From positions 1,240,001 to 1,304,000 of the forward strand of contig JARFIW010001089.1 in the NCBI GenBank assembly GCA_036346225.1: a stretch of 64,000 nucleotides of DNA, given 5' to 3'. The notes under the pieces are model-generated. The model was not told where the DNA came from, made no database searches, and saw only the letters and a list, made by a program, of their open reading frames with translations. The position numbers were made by a program, and so were the translations under genes. This document shows, one piece after another, positions 19,919 through 31,899 of the stretch (position 1 is its first letter; each line of letters begins with the position of its first letter). Origin of the DNA: Platerodrilus igneus. Taxonomy: Eukaryota; Arthropoda; Insecta; Coleoptera; Lycidae.

Positions 19919-22073
19919 TGTAACAATTACGATTTTCTGCTATTTAAATATACGCTTTTGTTCAATACACTTAATCAATAAATATTAAATTTCTATTGAA
20001 ACCATATATTATGAATTCATACATAGTGCCCCATCTACATTTGAATAGTCAAAGTAAACTTTAAGTACTCTTCTATTTGCTTGTATCTTGATACAAAATT
20101 CCCTTTCCCGGCGCATGCTTGAATAGTTAACATTGCCTCGTGGTCAAGCTCCATTTTGATATTAGCATGTAATCCGAATACAGGTGTTATCGAGGGTCTG
20201 CAAGTTTTTGTGTTAAAACATGCCGTCCCAGAGGAAAGTAAGGTGGTGTCAACGTATACCATGGATTCATTTTGAGTTGTAGCATCGACCTAGGATAGTT
20301 GTAAATACATTTCTACGGTAAGAAAATAATTCGCAAACTTACCTTTAAATTCAATTTTCCCGTTTTATTTCAGCGCAAGTTTTTCTAAAGTACCAAGTTT
20401 TTTTAAAGTACCAAGTTTTTTAAAGTACCAAGTATTAAATATGAAGCAAGTATTAAGTATCACGCAAGTTTTTTTAAGTACGAAGTATTACGCCCGTGTT
20501 ATGCAAGTTGCAAGTTTTAAACTTCAAGTATTAAAGTAAAAAGAATTATGAATCATATTAAACAACTGTTAACCGTATGGAAATTGGTTGAGCTTTAGAT
20601 GCAGTTTCAATTGTTGGTAGGCAAAATAGTGGAAATCCTCACATATGATTGGTTAGTATAGAGGTCAAGTCCAGACACCTGTGTCAGCTGCGCGCAACCA
20701 CAATTATAAGTACGTAGATGCTTAAAAAATTCAGCCGCCAAGCAGATATCCAGCGGTGAGTCATCCTCCATTTTATACCTATATTCTTTTTAAGGAACAT
20801 TAAGTTAAGATGTACAAATAATTTTCGAAGAAGCTATATATGTTTATATAAAGTTAATTTTCGAATTTTTTGTGAAGGTTCAATGATCATTTAAATTGAT
20901 ACACGTAACATTTAGTTCAAAATTTAGTATTTGAATAATGCATAAATGACCTGATTATTTCTATAAGATAATTTTGAAGTTACAAAGTTATATTAAAATG
21001 TTTGCATAACTAAACATGTGATACGATAAGAATTGTTTGCAAATTATAGTGTATAACACATTTTGACAGTACACTTGAAGTACAGCTTAATGCCGACAAT
21101 AAGTATTTTTGTTGACCTTTGATTCCATTAAAGATATCTATTAAAAATATAGTTCTATAATCTACTAAAAATTGTTTTTGAGCATTTAATTTGATTCTTG
21201 TAAACTGAACAGGATCCTATTCAAGTATCATGATTAAACTGTAACATAAAAAATAAAATCATACATTCCTTATAGAGAATTAATGTAAAGTATGCAATCA
21301 AAAAAATATCCCATGAATATTCAGAGATTAATGTTAAATCGTAATAAAGAAACTGTTTTGAAAGTCTCCGTACAGATAGCTTTATGTAAACAATGTATAT
21401 ATATATATATTTTTAAAATTAATAGAAAAAATAATAAGTTGTCGTAAAACTTTCTTTCTTTGAAGTCAGCAGTAATTGTCCTATAGAAGCAAACATTTTA
21501 CAAATATGAAATTTTGGTATTGAAGAAAGATATAATTGGTGTTAAATTTAAAAGTTTTTTGAAGTATAATTTTGACTAGTGGATCTATTTATAATTTTTT
21601 TGGTGATAAAGTGACTAGGCTCGAATGTAGCCCTAGTCTAAAAATGTTTAGATGTGGTTAAATTTTCAGACAGTACGAGATCGTCGTTCCCATTCCAGAT
21701 AGCAGAGTCAAACGTAAGTATTTTTTTTTATACGTTACTCGTCTTAAGTTTTTTTCTTTCGAAGATTTCCGTATTTGATCTTCGGATAGTTTCTTATCAT
21801 AACCCTCATTAAGATACGGTGGCGTCCAATAACATTTCTTTTTTTATCGTATACCATCCTACGACCCTAGCTCATAGCTCTGCCCTAAGTTGAAGAAGCT
21901 TAGCTGGTTGGAAGATCTCTTTAGAGGGACCTATTTCTCTCAAAGCCATTTAACATCCTTTGTACCCTGGGCTTAACCGTCAAATAGGAACCCCTCGTAA
22001 TCTATCGAGGCTCTGTCGCCTATATGGTAGAGTAAACATACTATTTACCTTTTGAGGAATTTAGTATGCTACA
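19919..22073. mobile_element. 2155 bp TG...CA insertion in the BEL LTR, probable solo LTR
   Basis: Begins TGTAACAATTACG and ends TAGTATGCTACA, with AGTT duplicated at 19915-19918 and 22074-22077. The exact boundaries come from comparison with the uninterrupted 3' LTR. It has no recognisable protein domain, and its first bases do not recur internally, so a solo LTR of a long-LTR retrotransposon fits better than a complete element. Internal features include a run of AAAGTACCAAGTTTTTTT-like repeats at 20380-20530. The minus-strand frame at 20035-20262 has no recognisable domain. Confidence 0.8.
20380..20535. repeat. Short tandem repeats based on AAAGTACCAAGTTTTT
   Basis: AAAGTACCAAGTTTTTTT recurs with variation (AAGTACCAAGT, AAGTACGAAGTATTA, GCAAGTATTAAGTAT) at about 18-25 base spacing inside the 2155 bp insertion. 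Such arrays are common in long LTRs. No coding content. Confidence 0.65.
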
Positions 22074-22598
22074 AGTTAATACACAGTTAATTTAATATGC
22101 AATCCATTTAATTATTTATCAAGTTAAACTATTTTAGCTAATCTAAATGTTAATGAAGATGAACCTATGGAAAAGTTAGTTCGCTAATTAAAAATATTAG
22201 TTTCGTTAACATTTAAGAGGTTCTTCGATTGGGAAGTTTAAAAGTTAAAAGGCTTATTTAAAACGGGAAGGTCATTACGACTAATATTTTAAATTAAAAG
22301 TTTGAATACCTCATACTGTTCCAAGTAATTCCGGTTCAGATGTGCTACAACACGAACATTCCACGAGGGCGTGTTTGAGGATGTGAATAAGCTGTCTACT
22401 ACCTACAGCAAAGCAGAAAGTAGCAGTTATATTCAACTGAATTGTAAGTTTAAAAATTCATCTATTTTAAAGTTGTTTGAATTTGAACCCTTTTGTGGAA
22501 TCAATACAACAGCTGTGATTATTAAAACAGTGTAAGGTTATTGGTTTGACGTAGAACCGTATATTGCATTAGTAAACATAACTAAAGGCGAGAAGGCT

Positions 22599-23419
22599 TT
22601 GTTAGCTGAGCGAGAATTTTCAAAGGGTAGTATTACCAGAGCTAAGAATTACATTGTTGGGATCTTAGAACTGGCAGAGGGTCAACCTCCGATATTACCT
22701 GACTTAGAAGAATTAATGCTCAAGTTTGAGCTTTTGAAATCCAGTTTCTCTGAGTTTATGCAGGTTTTGCGTCAATTGCAGGAAATAGATGAAACCTCAT
22801 TAAACAATGTTGAAGAAGTAGAAAATTTATACACTTCTACATACGCTAAATTAAAAAGACAATTAAATAATCTTAAACCTAATAGTGCCGTAGAGGATCC
22901 GTCTACGAGTAATGCAAACCAATTATTCAAAGGTAATGTGAAGTTAGAAGTATTGCAGCTGCCCATATTTAATGGTCAAATTCAGAGTTTCAAATCTTTT
23001 TATGAGCTCTTTGTAACGCTTATTGATAAGAATCCCCAGTTAATGAATATTGAAAAATTATTGTATTTGCGCAAGCATTTAAGGGATGAACCATTGCGAT
23101 TAATTTCAGCTTTATCAGTAGAGAATAATTCATATGAAATCGCCCTCACAATTTTAAGAAAGAGATACGTTGATAGTTATAGATTGTCACTTAGTACTTG
23201 ATGGAATTATCCATTTCAAATTGTAACGATGCAGGATTGTTAAGGGAATTTATTTCAAAGATTAGGCAAACTATTTCTTATTTAAAAAATTTAGGTGAAC
23301 TAATTTGGAATGCTATTGTTGTACATATGGTATTGGGAAAGTTAGATATTTATGCTAATAGGGCATTTCAAAGTGAGAGGAAGCCAAATACAAAAGCGAA
23401 TTTACAGGAGCTTTTATAA
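22599..23419 (+). pseudogene. BEL/Pao gag (DUF1759-type) in two frames
   Basis: The 200-codon frame 22599-23201 carries the gag block LEVLQLPIFNGQIQSFKSFY (typically L...LP.F.G....W..F...F) and continues through KLLYLRKHLRDEPLRLI and ALTILRKRYVD. The next frame (23198-23419) continues the same domain with SISNCNDAGLLREFISKIRQ and DIYANRAFQSER, so one frameshift near 23195 separates them. Codons upstream of the first ATG (TKGEKALLAEREF) are also gag-like, so the true start was earlier. CCHC knuckle remnants follow at about 23720-23830 (CLNIHEG...C, CIICQSKEHHTLLH). Confidence 0.8.
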
Positions 23420-23879
23420 TTTTTGGATAAGCGAGCAGTGAATACAGAACTTAGTAAATCAGTATCTTTAAGGCCTTCCAAAGGTAAATAATCAAATCTA
23501 TCAAATTATAAACCAGTTTCGCACGCTCCAACATCATCCAAACCTTTCAAATCCACTAACAAATTTGTAAGTAACGATGGGTTTACGAACACAAGTCAGC
23601 AACAACCACGAAAATTCGACAATTCTAAGTTTTGCTTAAAGGGCGTACACGCGATTTTTCGATGCGCTCAATTTAAAGAGGCGCGGATTAATGAAAGGGA
23701 AAAATTTCTGACAATAGGAATTGTAGGGCATGTTTAAATATTCATGAGGGTGATCAGTGTGCTAATATTATCAAATGTATTATTTGCCAGTCAAAAGAGC
23801 ACCACACGCTGCTACATAAAAATATTCACCCAAACGAATCTAACAGTATAGTTTCTGCCCAAAAGATAAACTTGAATAA

Positions 23880-24540
23880 CTCCAATGCCACAGGTTTTGT
23901 GTTTCTACCCACGGCCATAGTGATGGTTAAAGATGCTCGAGGCAATTCAGTTATGGCACCGGGTATTATTAGACTCGGGATCGCAAACGAATTTCGTTAC
24001 TTCAGGGCTAGTAAATAAATTAGGATTGAGTTCCCATTGCGCTGATACGGTATTCTAAATATCGGAAATTTCCAATAACTCGACCGAGTGCACGCAGTGG
24101 CTAAATTTACAAATTACATGTAAATGGGGAAATTATAACCTATCAAAGAATTTTGGTGTCATACCCAAAATCACAGTTGAATTATCTCAATTAACTTTTG
24201 AGTTTAAGCATTTTAAAATACCACAAGGGTTGCCATTAGCAGATGATAAGTTTTATGAAATGGCGGATATAGATTTACTTTTGTTTAGTTTTACTTCCAC
24301 AGAAATTAAAATTATCAGCGGATCAACCCACCTTGCAAAATTCACGCTTAGGGTACCTTGTAAGTGGAGGCGTAAATAGTAGCATGAGATTTAGGGCTAA
24401 CCGACATTCGTCCACAGTAGCTCTCCATAGCATAACCATCGAAAATGCACAAAGTTTACATCCGGTTATGGAAGGTTTTTGGGAGACTGAAAACATTGAA
24501 ATTCAAAATAATGCTGAGATGATTTCGGAAACGCTATAGA
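23880..24540 (+). pseudogene. BEL/Pao aspartic protease region
   Basis: The segment from 23895 reads FLPTAIVMVKDARGNSVMA. After a frameshift near 23965 it reads LLDSGSQTNFVTSGLVNKLG, the retropepsin active-site loop of BEL elements (DSGSQ). A later frame 24333-24539 (GYLVSGGVNSSM) is the downstream linker to RT. Several frame changes; not a functional protease. Confidence 0.75.
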
Positions 24541-24579
24541 AGAAAATTGTTTTACATCTAATTTTAAACGAATTCAAGG

Positions 24580-25981
24580 ACGTTTTTAAGTTCAACTGTT
24601 CTTAAAGGTTGATCTTGCAGATTTTCAACTAGGTGACTCGTCAAAAATAACTTTAAAGCGCTTTCAGGGTTTAGAAAAACGTTCTCCGGCGAATGAATAA
24701 TTCTTTAACCAATATTCGAAATTCATTAATGAATTCTTACAAAATAAGTGAGCCGAAGTAGTTTATGTCGATCCTTTTGAAACCTATAAAGACAACTGGT
24801 ATTTTTTGCCGCATCGCGCAGTGGTGCGCGAAGACAAGGTCACGACTAGACTACAAGTTGTCATGGATGGTAGTGCGCTTACAAAAAGTGGCGTTTCATT
24901 AAACAGTATTTTGTGTAATGGACAAATATATCAACCTGAATGTTTGATATACTTTTATTATTTCGAACATATCGGTATGTCTGCGTGGCGGACATACGTC
25001 AAATATATTTACAAATTTTAATTGATCCGAAACACAGAAAGTGTTTTGGAAAGATAAAATAGGCGGTTCCTCTCGGGTCATTCAGTTAAATAGAGTACCA
25101 TTTGGACTGAAATCTAGCCCCCATTTGGCAACTAGGTGTTTACTAGAGTTAGCAATTGAAGGAGAACAAGAATATCCTTTGGCGACAAATTTTTGAAAAG
25201 CAATACATACATTGATGATTGCCTTTTTTGAGCCAACAAGTTGAACGAAATTCTCTAGGCTCAGGCTGAATTGATTCGATTACTAAGCACAGGAAAATTT
25301 GAGTTACACAAGTGGTGCGCAAATAATAAAGAACTACTGAAAAATATCCCTCAAAAACTTCAACATTTTAACCTCATAAATATTAATTCTGAAGAAGGAA
25401 CAATTCTTAAAACACTGGGATTAGAATTTGATATAAAGAGTAACAAATTTATTTTAAGATGCAACTCAAAGGTATCAGTCATACGATTTTCCAAACGTAC
25501 GGTACTAGGAATTATTGCGAGATTATTTGACCCTTTCGAATTTTTAGCTCCTATAATTACGGTTGCTAAAAAGTTAATGCAAACTATTTGGGAAGCAAGG
25601 CTTGATTGGGACGCAGAGTTACCAACCAACATTAAACATGAATGGGAAATATTTTATAGAGGGTTGGTAAATATTCCTCCTATAGAAATTAGTAGAAATT
25701 TGAATAGGTTTGATGCCATTTCAGTGGAACTCGTGGGATTTTGTGATGCGTCACAGTTGGTTCACGGCGCTTGTCTTTACTTAAGAGTGACCAGAAGTGA
25801 CTATATTGTTGAAATGCATTTGTTATGCTCAAAATTTAGAATTAACTCCGTAAAAAACGAATTAACTATTCCTAACGGAGCGTTAGTATTGGCAAAGTTA
25901 TCGCACCGAATTTTTAAGATTTTCACAGACAAAGTTCAAAATGTTTTTCTTTTTTGTGATTCAACAATAGTATTAGCTTAG
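24580..25981 (+). pseudogene. BEL/Pao reverse transcriptase and RNase H start
   Basis: Segments in shifting frames: YFLPHRAVVREDKVTTRLQV and VMDGSALTKSGVSLNSILCN (RT fingers; usual VVFDGSAKTKSG.SLND.L), then NTYIDDCLF at 25201 holding an intact YIDD catalytic motif, then the 236-codon frame 25271-25981. The latter has ELHKWCANNKELL, LGIIARLFDPFEFLAPIITV and FCDASQLVHGACLY, the last being the RNase H region with its first Asp (FCDAS) and a later FLFCDSTIVLA. Individual motifs survive but stops and shifts between them prevent translation. Confidence 0.85.
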
Positions 25982-26212
25982 TTAAAAATGGATTTCTGGA
26001 AGCTTAATACGTATGTTTCGAATAGAGTAAAATCGATTCAAGAATTAACGTTGGGTTTTAATTGAACGTATATCGCTTCAGAAGTTAATCCAGCCGATTT
26101 GGTATCAAGAGGAATGTTACCACAAAATATAGTTTATTGTGAATCGTGGTGAAATGGGCCATAATTTTTATGCACCTGTAAAATAGATATTAACGAAAAA
26201 ATCTCTGAATTT

Positions 26213-27250
26213 ATGGTAGCTGAGGATAAATTGCCGGAAGTGAAGTATTTGGTTCTTGTAACTAATAAAAATGAAAACAATAAATTAGATATTTTTAAAA
26301 AGGTTTCTTATTTCACAAAAATGAAGAGAGTTTTATGCTACAGTCTGTGTTTCAAACACAACTGCAAAAATAAAATCAACAAACAAGTTGGTAATTTAAG
26401 TACGAGTGAACTAAATGAAGCACACAAAATTATTATAAAGAATGTCCAAAACAAACACTTTGCAAAGGAAATTGCTGAATTGCAACGAGATGAAGTGTTT
26501 AAAAGATTATTATCGCTTAGCCCATTTTTGGATACAGACGGGATTATAAGGGTAGGGGAAGGCTACAGAACAGTGCTCTTCCGTATGAGAAGAAATTCCC
26601 GATAATATTACCAAATAAAAGTTTTATAACTAGCATTATTATTCAAAATGAACATTTGCGACTCCTTCAGGAGTAAATTTAACATTATCCGTGTTACGAC
26701 AAAGGTACTGGGTAATCCATGCAAACAAAGAAGTGAAGAAACTTCTGCACAAATGCTTACCTTGTTTTAAGTTAAAAGCAAAGGTTTCAGAACAATTGAT
26801 GGGTAGCTTGCCTTCTGATAGGGTAAATGTTGCTCGACCTCTTGAAAAGGTAGGTGTAGATTTCTCTGAGTTTTTTTTTGTGAAACAATCGCGAGTGCGT
26901 AAGGTGATCGTTACTAATGCCTACATTTCAATATTGTTTGCTTTGTAACGAAAGCTGTGCATATGGAAACTGTGTCTGAATTAAAAACATACACATTTAT
27001 GGCAGCCTTAAAACGATTTGTTGGAAGACGGGGACTGCCAAAAATAGTTTATAGCGACAATGGTAGTACATTTAAAAGGGCACATAAAGACATACAAGAA
27101 TTATATAATCACTTTGGAAGTGCAGAAAATAAATATGTTGAAAAGTTTGCAGCAGATAACGGTATTCAATGGTTGTTTATTCTTATCTATAGTCCAAATT
27201 TTGGTGGATTGTGGGAGAGAGCCAAATTAAGGTTTTTAAAAGTCATTTAA
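26213..27250 (+). pseudogene. BEL/Pao integrase (zinc-binding domain and catalytic core)
   Basis: The frame 26213-26605 contains LSPFLDTDGIIRVGEGYR, the pre-integrase BEL signature (LSPF.D..G..RVGGR). 26691-26948 gives QRYWVIHANKEVKKLLHKCL and GVDFSEFF with the first catalytic Asp. 26957-27250 gives TKAVHMETVSEL, YSDNGSTFKRAHKDIQEL with the second Asp, and SPNFGGLWERAKLR with the Glu neighbourhood. The three catalytic acids are thus still visible, but in three separate frames. Confidence 0.85.
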
Positions 27251-27269
27251 AAAAGGTTGTAGGTTCAAC

Positions 27270-27745
27270 AATTTTAACTTACGAGGAGTTTAATACTGTT
27301 GTTGTACAAATAGAGGGTATGCTAAATTCACGACCGCTGTATCCACTTCCAGATGATCCCTAAGATCTTAGTTGCCTAACCCCAGGACATTTTTAACTGG
27401 CGGGTCGTTAACTTGTATCCCGGAAGGTGGTGCAGAGTTGAACACCACTATTAACAGATTGAAGTTTTGGAAATTATGTAGCCATATACAGTAGACGTGG
27501 TCGAAAGACTACCTATCAAAATTACAAAATAGGCGAAAATGGCAAAAATCTCTTCCCAATTTAAGGTACAATGGTGTTAATTAAAGATAGTAAATAACCT
27601 CCATTAGAATGGGAATTAGCGCGCATTACGAGAATTGTACATGGTAGGGATGGTAAAGTAAGAGTAGTTCATTTAAGAACAAAAAATTGTACTTCAATAA
27701 TGTCAATTTCCAAGGTTGTGGAATTACCATTTAACTCTAATTGAT
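27270..27745 (+). pseudogene. BEL/Pao pol C-terminus (DUF5641-like)
   Basis: Fragments include MLNSRPLYPLPDDP, CLTPGHF and WELARITRIVHGRDGKVRVV, followed by HLRTKNCTSIMSISKVVELP. The last part is the domain found after BEL integrases and also seen at 1418-1573 and 58571-58762. Internal stops and shifts throughout. About 160 bases of non-coding sequence separate it from the 3' LTR. Confidence 0.75.
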
Positions 27746-27907
27746 AAGTATATAATTAATTAACATTGTTTTGTAAGAAAATGAGTTTGTACTTAGAGTA
27801 GTTTGTAGAATTTAGGTTATAGGAACCTGCAGCTATCATAATAATAATTAGACTTAGTGTTGTGAACAGTTATCAAGGATATTGTGTAGTGTTGCGCGGG
27901 CAGTTTA

Positions 27908-28261
27908 TGGTAGCAAAAGCGACCATATTTATGCACAGCCCGTAGAAATAACGGTCAATGCTATTGTTAATTTTATTTAAGGGTGTTGGAAAGTCTCAGG
28001 TAAACGTTATTTTTATCCTTTACGTTTTTAAGAAAAGGGTTGAAGCAGTTGTATTGCCGCGTTCATAAGATACGGTTGTCTCATGTTATAATTTCAACCA
28101 GGTAATAATATTTCATTACAATTTAGTTAATATACAGTTAATTTAATATACAGTCCATTTAATTATTTGTCAAGTTAAACCATTTTAGCTAATCTAAATC
28201 TTAATGAAGATGAACCTATAGTAAAACTAGTTCGCTAACTGAAATATCGATTTCGTTAACA
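27908..28261 (+). repeat. BEL/Pao 3' LTR (354 bp)
   Basis: TGGTAGCAAAAGCGACCATA at the start, TTTCGTTAACA at the end, uninterrupted. It is the template that reveals the insertion in the 5' copy. CAACC duplication follows at 28262-28266. Confidence 0.9.
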
Positions 28262-28266
28262 CAACC

Positions 28267-28726
28267 CAAGATGTTTAAAGTAGTCATTTTGATAACAATT
28301 CAGAACATTAACCCTAATAATTAGTAATAACTCTACAGCGCAAATGTAACCATTGACAAAGGGCAGACACTATGACGCACAATATGGTAACTGAAGCAGA
28401 CCTTGAATTTATGTGAGCCACCTAATACTTTATACATCTTGGTTATAACCAAACAAACCTGCGTGCGACTCGCAAGAAAGAAAGAAAATGACTATAATGT
28501 ATGGTATACTTGTGCTACGAATTCTACCGTTATAAAACAGGATAGCTATAGAAAGTGCGTCTCCCCAATACTGTAATCAAAAAATAGCCAACGTGTGTCT
28601 AATTTTGGTTCATATAGTTTGTAAATTCATTTGCATTTTTGAACTTTTGAAGTTAATTCAAAACTATAGCAATTTTATATTGAAATTAAAAATCGTTCGT
28701 AATAAACATTTATAATACTGTACTCA
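28267..28726. other. Gap without recognisable features
   Basis: AT-rich sequence between the BEL element and a LINE 3' tail. I see no frame, repeat or motif that I can support. Confidence 0.5.
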
Positions 28727-28915
28727 TCATCATTTTCTTTTCGACCTTACTTAAGGTCGGTTTGACGCAGCTCTAACTTCTTTTCTATTCTGTGCTAATC
28801 TAAAAAGTTCTACATACCCTTCACAACCCAAATTTATAATAATATAGCTTCGTCTAGGTCTTCCTATACTCTTCTATCTTTTTCTTATCTACCTGGCTCT
28901 ACCTGACGGTTGTTA
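28727..28915 (-). mobile_element. LINE 3'-end fragment, first copy
   Basis: From a CATCATCAT tail (complement ATGATGATG) the antisense strand contains AAGGTCGGTTTGACGCAGCT and CTAGGTCTTCCTAT blocks that recur at 29140-29260, where they are the 3' end of a longer LINE. It is therefore a 5'-truncated second insertion of the same LINE family, in the same orientation. Confidence 0.65.
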
Positions 28916-29304
28916 AAGAACTTCAACATGTTCACATGATACCCATTTATAAGGAAATGAAATATTACCTGGCTATCCCCTCTGAAAACGAAAAAGTGTT
29001 AAATTATATGTTATGGTAAGGCTTAAGCAACGAATGGCTACCAACATGCCAGACCGCTAACTAATTGTGAGTTATGTCATGGTGACATTTAGTTAACTGA
29101 TTTTTATTTATTTATTTTTTTTGTTTTGTTTTCGAACTTACTAAAGGTCGGTTTGACGCAGCTCTAAATTCCTTTCTAACCTGAGCTAGTCTAAAAAGGT
29201 TTGCATACACATCACAACCTAAATCTCTAAAAATTTGACTAATATAGCGTTGTTTAGATCTTCCACTCTATTTTTATTTGGTAGTTTTATAATCTAAGAC
29301 TTTA

Positions 29305-29556
29305 CTATAGTCCCTCATGTCTTAACTGGTGTCCTATCATTGTATCTCTCCTGACCTTTAATTGTTTCCACATACAGGGTTCCTTACCTATCCTTCTACA
29401 AACTTTCTCATCTGTTACTCTATCTGTCCATCTAATTTTTAACATACTCCTATAACACCAAGTTTCAAAAGCTTCTATCTTTTTCTTATCTACCTCTTTA
29501 ATGGTCCTAATCTCACTACCGTATAATAGAACGTTCCATACGTACGACTTTAACAA
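29305..29556 (-). pseudogene. LINE RT C-terminal region
   Basis: SYVWNVLLYGSEIRTIKEVD, then FETWCYRSMLKIRWTDRVTD and KEPCMWKQLKVRRDTMIGHQ. This block follows the RT palm in this LINE type and contains the conserved YGSE.W and C-W-R-R-M-L-[KR]-I-x-W signatures, here slightly changed. A similar block appears in the 57.7 kb LINE fragment. One open frame of 84 codons with no upstream palm. Confidence 0.75.
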
Positions 29557-29833
29557 ACTTTTTCCATTATCTAAACTAATACTATTAACTATTAGTAAGT
29601 CTTTCTTTTTTAAAGCATTTTTGTAGCTTGAGCTATTCTAGCTACTATATCCCTTCTGCTACGTCCGTCCTTTTTCTATCCCTATGAGAGATTCCTATTT
29701 TTTGCAAAACCCCAAACATAACAATCCAATTAACCCTATCAAATGCTTTTTTTAAATCTACAAACGCGAAATGAATCTTTTTATTTTTTTTAACCTTTTT
29801 TCGATAATTACTCTAATTATTAGTATCGGTTGT

Positions 29834-30301
29834 CTAGTCTTTACGAAAACCATATTGGTCTTTGCCTAAATAATTTTCAGTCAATGCTCCTACTCTATCT
29901 TTAATTATTATTGTAAGTATTTTGGAGGCGTGGGAAGTTAAACCAACCGTTCTAAAATTCTCACACCTATTAGCTCCTGACTGTTTTGGGATTGGGATAA
30001 TAATATTTTTCTCAAAATCTAGTGGGACCTCACCTATGTCATATATTACCTTTAGTAGTTCATATAATCTGTTTAAAATATTCTGACTTGCATATTTTAT
30101 TAATTCTGCCAGTATATCGTCTATCACCGGTGCTTTATTTAGTTTAAGATCCCTAACAACTCTATCAAATTCCTCTCTTAATATTGAGAACCCTATTTCT
30201 ACATCCTCTTCTTGGTCGTTCTCTAACTCATCCATATCGGCTCCCTTATATAAATCTTCTAAATATCTTTTCCATCTATCTACTACCTCAACTTTATTCA
30301 T
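29834..30301 (-). pseudogene. LINE reverse transcriptase N-terminal half
   Basis: VVDRWKRYLEDLYKG, then LNKAPVIDDILAELIKYASQ (usual KNGKAPG.D.I.AE..K), IIIPIPKQSGANRCENFRTV (usual P.YK..G....NYR.I.L), then DQYGFRKD just before a stop. These are RT motifs 0 to 2a, covering fingers and early palm. The G of KAPG is V and the Y of NYR is F. Not functional. Confidence 0.8.
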
Positions 30302-31094
30302 TAGATGCTCATTATTCTCGAGTGTATACTATTATATTTTTTCCTATCTTCCCCAAAAACTTTTTAACTGCCCTGTAAGCCCTGTCTGTCTTACCTACTC
30401 TCAAATTATCTTGTATTTCCTTACAATTCTCCTCAATCCATTTATTTCTAGCTTTTCTCCACTCATGTACTATCTTTTTTCTAACTCTATTATATTTTTG
30501 CTTACTTTCACTATCCAATTCTCTGAAAGGTTTAAGCTTTTTTCTATTGTCTATTAAATCTAATATCGCCTTTGTTACTCAGGGTTTTCTCGCTTTTACT
30601 TTTTTCTTACGTATAGTCTATGTTGCTGTATCATGTACAGCCCTTTTTATTTCTTTCTATATATTTTCTACGTTCCCTCCTATGGCTATCTCATTGATCT
30701 TATTATCTAATACTTGTATATATTCCTCTTTTGCCTCACTATCATTAAGCTAACCTAGATCCCATACCTCTCTTGTAGCTTTTCTCAATTTTTTAAATTT
30801 TAGATTACACTTCATTTTAACTAAGTTATGATCGCTATCTATGTCAGCCCCTGGATAACTACGACAGTTTTTAACTTGGTTCCTAAATCTTTGTTTAACT
30901 AAAATATAATCTATTTGGTATCTAGTCCTAACAGCTGGCGCTTTTCAGGTATCTTCTTCTACCATGTTGTTTGAATAGGGTGTTTACAGTTACTACTTTA
31001 TGTTTCTGGTAAAATTCAACTAATCTTCTTTTCTATCATTTGGTCTACCGTACCCAAATTTTCTTAACATTTTTCCCTCACTACCTTCTCCCAC

Positions 31095-31463
31095 TCACGC
31101 ATTAAAATCGCCCATAACTATTAAATTCTCCTCTCCATTTACTTTTCTCGCTATACTATTTATATCCTCGTATACCTTTTCTACTTCCTCATTCTCGTAC
31201 TGAGTTGTTGGCATGTAAACCTGTACTAAAACAGTGCCTGTGGGTTTCGTACTCAATCTAACCATAATTATTCTATCACTAAATTGTAAGTACTCTTTAA
31301 CTTTACGTCCTAATCTTTTACCTAACACTATTTCTACCCCTGTCTGTCCATTAGTTGAAGAAGTTGTAATTATTTTATAATTATAATTATCTTTCCAAAA
31401 GTCATTACTATCTGGCCATCTCACCTCAATAATACCGAAAATGTCCAGCTTTCCTTTTCTCAT
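31095..31463 (-). pseudogene. LINE APE-type endonuclease domain
   Basis: KGKLDIFGIIEVRWPDSNDF holds the E of the usual [ILV]-x-E-T-[RKH]-W motif. TGVEIVLGKRLGRKV, VQVYMPTTQYENEEVEKVYE and LIVMGDFNA follow in the expected order. The GDFNA motif is intact. A stop just upstream (LTN*LVE) separates it from the TWNVRSL start motif. It is the best preserved domain of this LINE. Confidence 0.8.
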
Positions 31464-31899
31464 TTCGACTAATTAATTCGTTAACTTATCTAATCTTAGT
31501 AATGACCTTACATTCCAAGTCCCTGTCACTAAATCGAACCTTTGTTTTAAATTCTTACGATGACGAGCCCCAAGTACTCCCTACCAGAGATCCGAACGAG
31601 AGGGTATTTTTATCTCCGAACCAGAATTTTACTTGTGAGCTCACCATCATACATAGTTCGGGTTTTAGGCCACGCATACCTGAGAACTATTGTGGTAGGT
31701 TCCCATATCTTTCCACAACGCGGTTTTTAATGATTTTAGCAAAAAGCCGTATCTGTCACGGCCAACCCCCAACAACCTTGTAAATTATTGAGGATTGCCC
31801 GAGACCAACCGACTCTCCGCCAATATTTTTTAGCCAGCAAGGCTGCAGCCCTTTGCTGCGCCTTTTAATCGCCTTTTACGATAAGCAGGTTTACTATAG

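Larger units (their letters stand above)
19698..22211 (+). repeat. BEL/Pao 5' LTR (355 bp), split by an insertion
   Basis: Pieces 19698-19918 and 22078-22211 align with the 3' LTR at 27908-28261. The sequence GGTCAATGCTATTGTTAATT and the following ~200 bases are nearly identical in both LTRs, with scattered transitions. The break point is at AGTT, duplicated on both sides of the inserted element. Confidence 0.9.
19698..28261 (+). mobile_element. Full-length degenerate BEL/Pao LTR retrotransposon
   Basis: Defined by two LTRs sharing TGGTAGCAAAAGCGA at the start and TTTCGTTAACA at the end, a CAACC duplication on both sides, and internal gag, protease, RT, RNase H, integrase and DUF5641-like remnants in the BEL order. 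The 5' LTR is interrupted by a 2155 bp insertion. Every domain carries stops or frameshifts, so the copy cannot encode a polyprotein. No env-like gene was seen. The same superfamily appears antisense at 58.6-62.2 kb and as a scrap at 1.4 kb. Confidence 0.9.

Noticed and set aside
20035..20262. 75-codon minus-strand frame inside the 2155 bp insertion
   Set aside because: No similarity recognised; the host segment behaves as an LTR.
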